From positions 731,119 to 795,118 of the forward strand of contig CBDAOL010000012.1 in the NCBI GenBank assembly GCA_965198045.1: a stretch of 64,000 bases of DNA, given 5' to 3'. This DNA comes from CBDDEC01 sp965198045. GTDB taxonomy: Bacteria > Chloroflexota > Dehalococcoidia > UBA2979. The notes below the pieces were generated by a model. It was not told the DNA's origin, ran no database searches, and was given only the letters and a program-made list of their open reading frames with translations. Positions 45,664-53,969 of the stretch are shown here, one piece after another (position 1 is the stretch's first letter; the number at the start of each line of letters is the position of its first letter). Position numbers and translations under genes: made by a program.

Positions 45664-46992
45664 GTGGCGACGACTCCAGCATCGCGACTCGACGTACCGA
45701 TCGAGCACCGCACACTCGACAACGGGCTCCGGGTTGTCGTCTCACCCGACCACTCCGCGCCGGTCGTGTGCATCAACGTCACCTACCACGTCGGCTTCCG
45801 CCTCGAACCGCGCGGCCGCACAGGCTTTGCGCACCTCTTCGAGCACCTCATGTTCCAGGGCTCGGAGCACCTCGGAAAGATGGAGCTGATCGGCCTGGTC
45901 GAGGCGAACGGCGGCATCCTCAACGGCACCACGCGGTATGACTTCACGAACTACTTCGAGGTCATGCCGAAGCACGCGCTCGATCTGGCGCTCTGGGCGG
46001 AGGCGGACCGCATGCGCGGGCTGCGCATCACGGAGGACGAACTCGACAACCAGCGTGACGTGGTCAAGAACGAGATCCGCGTCAACGTCCTCAACCGGCC
46101 CTACGGCGCGTTCCCCTGGATCGATATGGCGGAGCGCGTCTTCCAGAACTGGCACAACGCGCACAACGGCTACGGCGACATGGAGGATCTCGATGCCGCC
46201 AGCCTCGAGAACGCCGAGGCGTTCTTCGACGCCTACTACTCGCCCTCGAACGCCGTGCTCGTCCTCGTCGGCGATATCGAGCCGTCGGAGTCGTTCGCGC
46301 TGGTCGAGAGCCGGTTCGGTGACATCGAGGGTGGCCCTGCGCCCGAGCCCCCCGACACGACCGAGCCGGAACAGACCGAGGCGCGCTGGTTCGACAAGAC
46401 CGACCCGCTCGCCAACCGACCGGCGCTCGCCCTCAGCTACCAGACGCCGACGCGCAGCAGCGACGAATTCTTCGCGATGGGGCTCCTCGACGAGGTGCTG
46501 CTACAGGGGGACGACGCGCTGCTGACGCAAGAACTGGTCAATGGTCGAGGCATCAGTTCGAGCGTCGAGGGTGGGATCAACTTCCTCGGCAGCATGTATA
46601 CCGGCCAGACTCCGCTGCTCTGGAGCGCGATGCTGTTGCATGACGAGGAGACACCGGCGAGCGAGATCGTGGAGATCGCGAGCGAGGTGATCGAGCGTGT
46701 GCGAACGCGCTCCCTCGAGAGCGACGAGCTCGCCCACGCGATCGTCAAAGCGCGGGCGCGGCTCTACTCGCAGATGAGCTTCGCCGGCTATCCCGGGATC
46801 GGACTCTCGAACCTCCTCGCCGCCTACACGCTCCTCGACGGCGACCCCACACTCATCAACACCGTCGAAGATCGCTATGCGGCGATGACGCCGGACCTCT
46901 TGCGCGCGACCGCCGAAACCTACCTCGCGCCGACGCGGCGCAACGTGCTTGCGTTGACCGCCGGTGGCAGCAACGGCGCGCCCGATGCCTGA
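45664..46992 (+). CDS. M16-family zinc metallopeptidase (catalytic subunit)
   Basis: A 442-residue protein with the inverted zinc motif HLFEH (His57, Glu60, His61) and the distal Glu in DNQRDVVKNEIRVN. It is a processing-protease/PqqL-like M16B peptidase. GTG 45664 is placed by AAGGAGG. The stop overlaps the next gene, which encodes a partner lacking the zinc motif, so the two probably form a heterodimer like mitochondrial processing peptidase. There is no signal peptide, so it is probably cytoplasmic. Confidence 0.93.
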   Translation: MATTPASRLDVPIEHRTLDNGLRVVVSPDHSAPVVCINVTYHVGFRLEPRGRTGFAHLFEHLMFQGSEHLGKMELIGLVEANGGILNGTTRYDFTNYFEVMPKHALDLALWAEADRMRGLRITEDELDNQRDVVKNEIRVNVLNRPYGAFPWIDMAERVFQNWHNAHNGYGDMEDLDAASLENAEAFFDAYYSPSNAVLVLVGDIEPSESFALVESRFGDIEGGPAPEPPDTTEPEQTEARWFDKTDPLANRPALALSYQTPTRSSDEFFAMGLLDEVLLQGDDALLTQELVNGRGISSSVEGGINFLGSMYTGQTPLLWSAMLLHDEETPASEIVEIASEVIERVRTRSLESDELAHAIVKARARLYSQMSFAGYPGIGLSNLLAAYTLLDGDPTLINTVEDRYAAMTPDLLRATAETYLAPTRRNVLALTAGGSNGAPDA

Positions 46993-48319
46993 CCTCGACG
47001 GAGGTCGTCCGCAGCCCGGCCGCGCCGCGCCATTCGCGCTGCCCGAGCTGCACTCGGTCGCGCTCGACAGCGGTCTGCGCGCCACCTTCGTCGAGGCTGG
47101 AACGGTGCCGAGCGTCTCGCTCCGCCTCGTGCTGCGCGTCGGCGCGATCGACGCTGGGAGCGCGACTTGGCTCGAACGGCTGCTCGCCGAGTACCTCCGC
47201 GAGGGGGCGGGCGACCTCGACTCGGCGGCGCTCGCGCGAGCCGTAGCCGGGCTCGGCGGACGGCTCAGTGTCAGCTCTGGCGCTGATACGACGGCGCTCA
47301 GCATGACAGTGCTCGCCGAGTACGCCGACGAGGCCGTGGCGCTCCTCGCCGCCGTAGCAGCTCGGCCGCTTCTGCCCGCGTCGGAACTCGAACGCCTGCA
47401 GTCGGATCTCGAGCGCGACCTCGATGTCGCGAGGGCTGAGCCCTCGGCGCTCGCCACCGATCTGTTTCAGCGCGCGCTCTACGCAGACCATCCCTACGGC
47501 CCGGTCCTCCCGGCGGGCGACCTCGGTGGACTCGACCTCGCCGCGGTGCAGGCGCTCTACGACGGCAACGTCGGCCCGAGCCGCGCGCACCTGCTGGCCT
47601 CCGGGCAGTTCGATGCAGAGCGTCTGGCGACTGCTGTGGAGGCCTCGTTCGGCGGATGGTCAGCCGACGCGCCGGACTCGGCGCCCACCGTCGAGGCTGC
47701 GTCGGAGCGTCTGATCCACGCGATCGACAGACCGGGCGCCGAGCAGTCGACGGTCATGCTCGGGCTGCCTGTGATCTCGCCGAGTCACTCGGATTATGTC
47801 GCGCTCGTCGTCGCGAACGCCCTGCTGGGCGGTGCATTCAACTCCCGCATCACGCGCAACATTCGCGAGGACAAGGGCTACACCTACTCGCCGCGCAGCG
47901 CGATCACCGCACACTGGTACGCGACCCACTGGGCGCAGGTCGCCGATGTGACGACCAGCGTCACTGGCGCATCGATCGAGGAGATCCTCGCGGAGATCGA
48001 CCGGTTGCGGGCCGAGCCGGTGCCGGTCGACGAGCTTGCCGGCATCCAGGCCTACGTCGCGGGCACCCAGACCATGCGGTATGCGACGCCGGCCGGGATC
48101 CTGGCGCAACTCGCGTTCCTCGATCTGCACCGGCTCGACCGCAGCTACGCCGAGGGCTTCGTGGAGCGTGTCTACGCGGTCAACCTGGCCGAGGTGCAGC
48201 GCATCGCCGTCGAGTATCTGCGTCCCGACGAGATGGCGATCGCCGTTGCCGGAGACCTCGCCACGATCCGCGACCAGCTGACGCCGTTCGGCGAGATTGT
48301 CGAAACGAGCGGCGCCTAG
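46985..48319 (+). CDS. M16-family peptidase-like protein without zinc motif (non-catalytic subunit)
   Basis: A 444-residue M16 homologue starting at ATG 46985 inside the previous gene. Where HxxEH should be, the sequence reads ATWLERLLAEYLREG, so there is no metal site. The C-terminal half keeps the family's NALLGGAFNSRITRNIRED and GYTYSPRS segments, which complete the active chamber of the catalytic partner. The stop interlocks with the MFS gene's stop (CTAG). Confidence 0.92.
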   Translation: MPDLDGGRPQPGRAAPFALPELHSVALDSGLRATFVEAGTVPSVSLRLVLRVGAIDAGSATWLERLLAEYLREGAGDLDSAALARAVAGLGGRLSVSSGADTTALSMTVLAEYADEAVALLAAVAARPLLPASELERLQSDLERDLDVARAEPSALATDLFQRALYADHPYGPVLPAGDLGGLDLAAVQALYDGNVGPSRAHLLASGQFDAERLATAVEASFGGWSADAPDSAPTVEAASERLIHAIDRPGAEQSTVMLGLPVISPSHSDYVALVVANALLGGAFNSRITRNIREDKGYTYSPRSAITAHWYATHWAQVADVTTSVTGASIEEILAEIDRLRAEPVPVDELAGIQAYVAGTQTMRYATPAGILAQLAFLDLHRLDRSYAEGFVERVYAVNLAEVQRIAVEYLRPDEMAIAVAGDLATIRDQLTPFGEIVETSGA

Positions 48320-49584
48320 CGCCTCGACTCGACGTGTGGCGGCGCACGGGCGTTCAGCGTCTCGCGGACTAGCAGCGCCACGATCGTTGCGCCGAGGAGA
48401 CCGGCGCCGCCGGTCGCGACCGCCGCAGCGCCGAGGCCCGCCGCAAACACGATGCCGGTGATCAGGAATGGCCCGCCCGCGGACCCAGAATCGGCGATGA
48501 GACGCCACACACCGAGGAACTCGCCACGCCTCTCGGGCGGCGACAGATCGGCGCCCAGCGTCTGCACGATCCCGCTCCCGAAGCCGTTGCCCAGTCCGCC
48601 GATCAACCCGACCGCGAGCAGCGCTGAGAAACTATCGGTGGCGGGCAGCAACGCGATCGAGCCGCCGAGAATCAGCAGGGATGGCACCGCCGCCCACTTC
48701 CGACCGAGGCGATCCATGATGATGCCGGCCGGGTAGAACATGAACATATCGACGCCAGAAGAGAGCCCGAACACCAGGCCGATCTGGGCCTCGTTCAGCC
48801 CATTCTCGTCGCCCCAGAGCGGAATCAGCACCTGCCGGCCCATCCGCAGCAGCTGGAGGATAAACACCGCCGCGCCCGCGGTGATCAACACGCGCGAGTG
48901 CTGGCGCAGCAGTCCGCCGATGCGCCGGTGCACGCTGAGCTCACTGACAAAGCGGCTCGGTATTCCGGCGCGCGGCACGACGAGGAACAGCATCGCCGCG
49001 GCAGCGAGTCCGAGCGCAGCCTGCGTGTAGAACGCGGCTTCGAGACCGAACACGGTCGCGAGCACGCCGCCGAGGACGGGCCCCACGAAGTTGCCGATGC
49101 GGTTCGTCCCGCCAACGAGGGCGAGCGCACGACCTCGATGCGCGACCGGCAACTGGTCCGTGACGTAGGCGAGGCGAGAGACGTTCCAGAGCGAGAACGC
49201 GCCACCCATCAGCAGCACCATCACGGCGAGCTGGGAGACCGAGCCGCTCAGCCCCGCGATCAGCGCGAATACGCCGACCCCGGCGGTGCCGACCATCATC
49301 ACGGTGCGGTTGCCGAGCCTCGTCACCCCGATGCCCGCCGGAACGTCGAGGACCATCGTGCCGACGCCACGCAGCGCAAAGACCGCGCTCGCAAGACCGA
49401 CCCCGGCGCCGAGGTCCTTCGCGAACAACGGGATGATCGGCAACACGGCGCCCTGGCCGACCGCGTACAGGAACGTGGGGACGTAGACACGCCACAGCAA
49501 TGAGCGAATCTGGAACGTGGGGACGCCCCGCGGAGGGCTCTGACCGGCACCGGGCGGCTGTGCGCCACCGTCGAGGTCACTCAT
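48316..49584 (-). CDS. Major facilitator superfamily transporter
   Basis: A 422-residue, 12-helix MFS permease. The cytoplasmic loop motif between helices 2 and 3 appears as DVPAGIGVTRLGNRTVMMVG, and the equivalent in the second half is YPAGIIMDRLGRKWAAVPSL. The amphipathic N-terminus is Gly/Pro-rich. Drug or metabolite export is typical of such proteins but the substrate is unknown. ATG 49584 has TAGCAT six bases upstream and no Shine-Dalgarno. Confidence 0.88.
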   Translation of the reverse strand: MSDLDGGAQPPGAGQSPPRGVPTFQIRSLLWRVYVPTFLYAVGQGAVLPIIPLFAKDLGAGVGLASAVFALRGVGTMVLDVPAGIGVTRLGNRTVMMVGTAGVGVFALIAGLSGSVSQLAVMVLLMGGAFSLWNVSRLAYVTDQLPVAHRGRALALVGGTNRIGNFVGPVLGGVLATVFGLEAAFYTQAALGLAAAAMLFLVVPRAGIPSRFVSELSVHRRIGGLLRQHSRVLITAGAAVFILQLLRMGRQVLIPLWGDENGLNEAQIGLVFGLSSGVDMFMFYPAGIIMDRLGRKWAAVPSLLILGGSIALLPATDSFSALLAVGLIGGLGNGFGSGIVQTLGADLSPPERRGEFLGVWRLIADSGSAGGPFLITGIVFAAGLGAAAVATGGAGLLGATIVALLVRETLNARAPPHVESRR

Positions 49585-49590
49585 TGCGGC

Positions 49591-49596
49591 ATGCTA
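49591..49596 (-). promoter_or_regulatory. -10 box (TAGCAT) of the leaderless MFS gene
   Basis: The minus-strand TAGCAT has a six-base spacer (GCCGCA) to ATG 49584. It is part of a 39-base divergent promoter region holding a second box for the amidase. Confidence 0.55.
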
Positions 49597-49610
49597 CGCG
49601 GGCGGACGCG

Positions 49611-49616
49611 TATCAT
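49611..49616 (+). promoter_or_regulatory. -10 box (TATCAT) of the leaderless amidase gene
   Basis: TATCAT has a seven-base spacer (CCCGCCG) to ATG 49624, with no Shine-Dalgarno. It lies 14 bases from the divergent MFS -10 box. Confidence 0.55.
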
Positions 49617-49623
49617 CCCGCCG

Positions 49624-50940
49624 ATGACGACCACCGAGGCACTTACGCGAGACACGCCGCTCGCCGCGAGCATCGAGGCGCTGCGCAGGGGCGCGACCGA
49701 CCTCGCGACGCACGTCGATGCGATCTGCGATCGACTCGAAGCGATCGAAGGCCGCGTGCGCGCCTTTGTACCGGAACCTGGTCGCCGCCAACGGCTGCAC
49801 GACGCTGCGGCGGTCCTCGTACCGACCTGGCCGACGCCCGAGGCGCGTCCGCCGTTGTACGGCGTGGCGGTCGGCGTGAAGGACATCATGGCCGTCGACG
49901 GGCTGCCGACGCGTGGCGGTTCGATGGTTCCGCCCGAGGCGCTGGCGATGCCGCAGGCCGAGGTGGTGACCGCGCTCCTCGCGGCTGGCGCGCTCGTCGT
50001 CGGCAAAACCGTGACGACCGAGTTCGCGGCGTTGGATCCGGGCCCCACGGCGAACCCGCACGACCCTCGACGCACGCCCGGTGGATCGAGCAGCGGGTCC
50101 GCCGCAGCCATTGCGTGCGGGACGGCGCAGCTTGCCCTCGGCTCGCAGACCGTCGGTTCGGTCATTCGCCCCGCCGCCTTCTGCGGCGTCGTGGGGTTCA
50201 AGCCGAGCTACGGTCGCATCCCCACCTCGGGCGTCCTCTACTACTCGCGTTCGGTGGACCACGTCGGTCTCTTCGCGCAGGACGTCGAGGGGCTCCGCGT
50301 CGCCGCCGGCGTGGCGATCCTGGACTGGAGCGATGTGACCGACGCGCCCCGCCCGGTCCTCGGCGTGCCCGAAGGCCCCTACCTCGAGCAGGCCGACGCG
50401 GGGGGCCTCGAAGGCCTCGAGACCGCGCTCGGTCGTCTCGAGGGTGCGGGCATCGAGGTGCGTCGCGTGCCGTTGCTCGATGACATCGAGGAGATCAACC
50501 GTCGGCACAACGCGCTGACGCTCGCCGAGTTCGGCAAGGAGCACGCAGAGCGCTTCGCCGAGTACGGCGGGCTCTACCGCCCTCGCAACGCCACGAACAT
50601 GGATCGTGCGCGCGAGCAGGCGCCCGACGCCGCGGAGGCGGGACGGGCCGGGCGGGCCGCGCTCCGCGAGGCGCTTCACGCGGCGATGTCCGAGCACGGA
50701 GTCGACCTCTGGGCGAGCCCGCCAGCGACCGGACCCGCCCCGATCGGCCTCGACGTGACCGGCAATCCGATCATGAACCTGCCGTGGACGCACGCGGGCA
50801 CGCCGACACTGACGCTGCCCGCGGGCCGGTCCGAGGGCGTTCCACTCGGGGTACAGCTGAGCGGCCGCTTCGGCGCCGACGAGACCCTGCTCGCCCAGGC
50901 CGCGCAGCTGCAGCCCCTGCTCGGTCTCGACTGGTCGTGA
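49624..50940 (+). CDS. Amidase-signature family hydrolase
   Basis: A 438-residue enzyme with the Ser-cisSer-Lys triad of the family: Lys86 in YGVAVGVKDIMAVDG, cis-Ser155 in TPGGSSSGSAAA, and nucleophile Ser179 in GSQTVGSVIRPAAF (usual form GSDTGGSIR). The 24-residue spacing between the two Ser matches the family. It is not GatA by context. It probably hydrolyses a small amide; the substrate is unknown. Its TGA overlaps the start of the kinase gene that follows, so the two are co-expressed. Confidence 0.92.
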   Translation: MTTTEALTRDTPLAASIEALRRGATDLATHVDAICDRLEAIEGRVRAFVPEPGRRQRLHDAAAVLVPTWPTPEARPPLYGVAVGVKDIMAVDGLPTRGGSMVPPEALAMPQAEVVTALLAAGALVVGKTVTTEFAALDPGPTANPHDPRRTPGGSSSGSAAAIACGTAQLALGSQTVGSVIRPAAFCGVVGFKPSYGRIPTSGVLYYSRSVDHVGLFAQDVEGLRVAAGVAILDWSDVTDAPRPVLGVPEGPYLEQADAGGLEGLETALGRLEGAGIEVRRVPLLDDIEEINRRHNALTLAEFGKEHAERFAEYGGLYRPRNATNMDRAREQAPDAAEAGRAGRAALREALHAAMSEHGVDLWASPPATGPAPIGLDVTGNPIMNLPWTHAGTPTLTLPAGRSEGVPLGVQLSGRFGADETLLAQAAQLQPLLGLDWS

Positions 50941-51974
50941 CACCGGCGCTCGCCAGTGAAGTCACGCCGGCCTGGCTCAGCGACGTGCTCGGTCTCGACG
51001 TGACCGCCGTCCGGCCGGAGCACATCGGCCCGCTCGAAGGCGTGAACTCGGAGGCGAGCCGCTTGTACCTCGAAGCGCGGGACGCACCGGCGGCGCCTGC
51101 GACGCTGGTCTTCAAGGTCCCTGCTTCGCGCGAGGGCGCGCGGAGTGTCGCGGCCTTCCAACGTTGGTACGAGCGCGAGGTCGAGTTCTATCAGCAGTTC
51201 GCAGCGGATACGCCGATCGCAACGCCGACGGCCTACTTCGGCCGCGTAGAAGCGGACGGTCGCTACGTGCTGCTACTCGAGGATCTGGCCGCCACGCCGC
51301 AAGGCGACCAGATCGCTGGCTGCAGTATCGAGGCGGCCCGCGCGGCCGTGCTGGCGGCCGCGGATCTGCACGCGCGGTTCTGGGAAGCGCCCGAACTCCT
51401 GGCGCACGACTGGCTGCCCGCGACGACCATCGGCCTCGACCGCGCCGGCGCAGTGGCAGGCGCCTTCGCGCGAGGCTGGGCGCAACGCCGTGACCGCTCG
51501 CCCGCGGTGTCGCGTCCGCTGATCGACGCAGCGGTCGAGGGCTACGAGGACCTCGTCGCGCTCGCTGCGTCGCCACCCGTCACGCTGATCCACGGCGATT
51601 ACCGCCTCGACAACATGTTCCTCGCGTCCAACGGCGACGGCCTGACGGTGATCGACTGGCAGCTCATCTCGCGCTGTCGCGGCGCGTACGACGTGGCGAA
51701 TTTCGTCGGGTTGAGCCTCGACGCGGAAGATCGGCGCACCCACGAGCAGGCGCTGCTCGAGGCCTACCGAGCACGCCTCGCTGCAGCAGGCGTCGAATAC
51801 ACGGCCGGGGCGATCGAGCTCGACTACCGCCTCGGGTTGCTGCTCTCGTATGCGGTCTTCGCGATCGGCGCTGTCGGCCAGGATCCCGCCTCGAGGGCCG
51901 GACGAATGCACGAGGTCGGTCTGGAGCGCCTCGGCGCGGCGATTGTCGACCACGGCATCAGCGGATTGCTCTAA
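50937..51974 (+). CDS. Aminoglycoside-phosphotransferase-fold small-molecule kinase
   Basis: 345 residues from GTG 50937, overlapping the amidase stop (GTGA). The eukaryotic-kinase-like core shows the nucleotide Lys in ATLVFKVPAS, catalytic loop LIHGDYRLDNMFL, and metal motif LTVIDWQLISRCRGAYDVA. The style is nearer to ecdysteroid-kinase/CHK-like and acyl-CoA-associated APH proteins than to antibiotic kinases. The substrate is unknown. Co-location with the amidase may mean a shared pathway. Confidence 0.85.
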   Translation: MTPALASEVTPAWLSDVLGLDVTAVRPEHIGPLEGVNSEASRLYLEARDAPAAPATLVFKVPASREGARSVAAFQRWYEREVEFYQQFAADTPIATPTAYFGRVEADGRYVLLLEDLAATPQGDQIAGCSIEAARAAVLAAADLHARFWEAPELLAHDWLPATTIGLDRAGAVAGAFARGWAQRRDRSPAVSRPLIDAAVEGYEDLVALAASPPVTLIHGDYRLDNMFLASNGDGLTVIDWQLISRCRGAYDVANFVGLSLDAEDRRTHEQALLEAYRARLAAAGVEYTAGAIELDYRLGLLLSYAVFAIGAVGQDPASRAGRMHEVGLERLGAAIVDHGISGLL

Positions 51975-52062
51975 CCCAGACAGAGCCGTTCGCGACGCCA
52001 GATCGCGCCCGTGCGGGTGAGCAAGACACCACGTAGGATCGCGGCGGAGCAGGAGGTTTCGC

Positions 52063-52712
52063 ATGTCCTGGGTTCGCACCGTCTACCCGAAGGATGCCGA
52101 GGGCGAGATCCTCGAGGCAGACCGGGAGCTGACCGGCAGGAGCACCCTCAGGGGATGGCGCACGTCATCGCCTCGACGAGCATCCGCCCGAAGATCATGC
52201 TCGCCATGTCGAAGCTCAACGACGAGGTGAACTTCGAGAACCACAGCTCCGGCCTGACCCGCCTGCAGCGGGAACTGATCTCCTCGGTCGTTTCCAACAT
52301 CAACGAGTGTCGCTACTGAGTGAACGCACACGCCGAGATGGCGCTCCGTGCCGGTGGCACGGAGACACTGACCCAGCAACTGAAGTCGAGCTGGCGTCGC
52401 GCTGATGTGACCGAGGCGGAGATGGCGCTGATGGAGTTCGCCGAACTCCTGACCGTGCAGCCCTCGAACGTCCGTGAGAGCGATATCGAGCGACTCCGCG
52501 AGGTGGGCTGGACCGACGAGGACATCGTCGACATCGTCCACCAGACGGCGCTGTTCAACTACATGAACCGTGTCGCCGATGGCCTCGGCATCGAGCTCGA
52601 GCAGTACATGGACGTCGTCGAGACGCGCGATGGCGACGTCGTCGATGTCTCGAAGTGGGGTCATTACGCCGAAGCGGCCGCAGCGACCGAAGAAGCGGCG
52701 GGCGGCGCCTAG
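52063..52712 (+). CDS. AhpD-like (carboxymuconolactone decarboxylase fold) protein, candidate selenoprotein with CxxU
   Basis: ATG 52063 follows AGGAGG. MSWVRTVYPKDAEGEILEAD leads to one missing base near 52138, after which EHPQGMAHVIASTSIRPKIM continues. The active-site helix reads VVSNINECRY, then TGA at 52317, then VNAHAEMALRAGG. AhpD-like proteins have CxxCxxxH here, so UGA sits on the second Cys (about residue 86) with the relay His intact four residues on. The frame then runs conserved to 52712 (GWTDEDIVDIVHQTALFNYM). A perfect 9-bp hairpin begins 24 bases after the UGA. Peroxide or alkylhydroperoxide reduction is the family role. Sec forms of AhpD-like proteins have, to my knowledge, been reported. 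Confidence 0.75.
52344..52364 (+). promoter_or_regulatory. Candidate bacterial SECIS hairpin of the AhpD-like gene
   Basis: CTCCGTGCC pairs perfectly with GGCACGGAG (9 bp) around loop GGT. It starts 24 bases after the UGA at 52317-52319. A loop opening with GG, as in the classic formate dehydrogenase element, and the distance both fit bacterial SECIS elements. Confidence 0.55.
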
Positions 52713-52748
52713 TCCGCACCGAGCGGCAGCGACGAAGGAGAGCAACGC

Positions 52749-53969
52749 ATGAGCCCAGCCCTCGAGGGAGTGCGCATCCTCGACATGACGCAGTACGAGG
52801 CCGGGACCTCGTGCACGCAGCACCTCGGCTGGCTGGGCGCGGACGTAGTCAAGATCGAAGCGCCGACGGGAGACCCCGGCCGCTACACGGGGCTCGGCAT
52901 GGGTCAGCTCCCCGGGGACCCGCAGTACTTCCTCAACTACAACGCCAACAAGCGCAGCGTGGTGCTGGACCTGAAGAGCGACCGCGGACGGCAGCTGTTC
53001 TTGGACCTCGTGCCCCACTTCGACGCCTTCGTCGAGAACTACGCGCCGGGCGCCATTGAGCGCCTCGACATCGGCTACGAGCGGCTGCGCGAGCTGAACC
53101 CGAAGATCGTGTACGGGCGGCTTAAGGGCTTCGGCCTCTCCGGGCCGTATAAAGACTACAAGTCGTTCGACTGGGTCGCGCAGGCCTCGGCCGGCACGTT
53201 CTCGACGACCGGTGAGCCGGACGGGCCGCCGACGCGGCCCGGCCCGACGATGGCCGATTCGGGCACAGGGGTGCAGATGGCGCTCGCCATCCTCGCCGCC
53301 TACATCGAGGCACAGCGCACCGGCCAGGGCCAGCTCATCGAGCTCTCGATGCAGGAGGCCGTGACGATGTTCATGCGCACGCTCGGCCTGATGAACTGGG
53401 GCCTCGAGCCGGCGCCGCGCACCGGGCTTCGGCAGGGAGGCGGGGCGACCGCGACGTATCGCTGCAAGGGCGACGGACCGAACGACTGGGTCTTCATCAT
53501 GCCCACCACCACGCGCATGTGGGACGCGCTCTGCATTGCGACCGGAATCGAGGAACTGCTGCAGGATGAGCGTTACGCCTCGTGGCAGGCGCGCGTCGAG
53601 CGCCGCGAAGAGGTGTACGAACTGATCGCGGACTGGACACGCCAGCACGACAAGCGTGACGTCATGAGGATCCTCGGCGAGGCGGGCGTGCCCTGCAGCT
53701 ACGTCTTCGACACCCTCGACCTGTTCACCGACCCGCACCTGACCGAGCGTGGCCTGGTGCAGGATGTCGAGCACCCGGTCAACGGCACGACGCAGCTCAT
53801 GCGCATGCCTGTGCTGATGGACGGCGCTGCCGAGATCACATATCCGCCGCTCCTCGGCGAGCACACGGACGAGGTGCTGCACGACCTGCTCGGACTCGAC
53901 GAAGCGGAGCTCACCGCGCTGCGCGAGGCGGGTGTGACGCACGGCGACCTGCTCGCGCCGCCGCGTTAG
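52749..53969 (+). CDS. CaiB/BaiF-type (family III) CoA-transferase
   Basis: 406 residues. The N-terminus LEGVRILDMTQYEAGTSCTQ and LGADVVKIEAPTGDPGR are typical. The catalytic Asp170 lies in TMADSGTGVQMALAIL and aligns with the active-site Asp of formyl-CoA transferase. AAGGAG precedes ATG 52749. It exchanges CoA between organic acids, fitting an acyl-CoA catabolic setting with the thiolases. The acid substrate cannot be told. The stop interlocks (TTAG) with the convergent metallo-beta-lactamase-fold gene. Confidence 0.92.
   Translation: MSPALEGVRILDMTQYEAGTSCTQHLGWLGADVVKIEAPTGDPGRYTGLGMGQLPGDPQYFLNYNANKRSVVLDLKSDRGRQLFLDLVPHFDAFVENYAPGAIERLDIGYERLRELNPKIVYGRLKGFGLSGPYKDYKSFDWVAQASAGTFSTTGEPDGPPTRPGPTMADSGTGVQMALAILAAYIEAQRTGQGQLIELSMQEAVTMFMRTLGLMNWGLEPAPRTGLRQGGGATATYRCKGDGPNDWVFIMPTTTRMWDALCIATGIEELLQDERYASWQARVERREEVYELIADWTRQHDKRDVMRILGEAGVPCSYVFDTLDLFTDPHLTERGLVQDVEHPVNGTTQLMRMPVLMDGAAEITYPPLLGEHTDEVLHDLLGLDEAELTALREAGVTHGDLLAPPR

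Noticed and set aside
49594..50943. Open frame antisense to the whole amidase gene
   Set aside because: The amidase triad is intact on the plus strand; the antisense product has no family features.
52083..53942. 619-codon open frame antisense to AhpD-like and CoA-transferase genes
   Set aside because: It spans two recognisable plus-strand genes and reads as low-information sequence.
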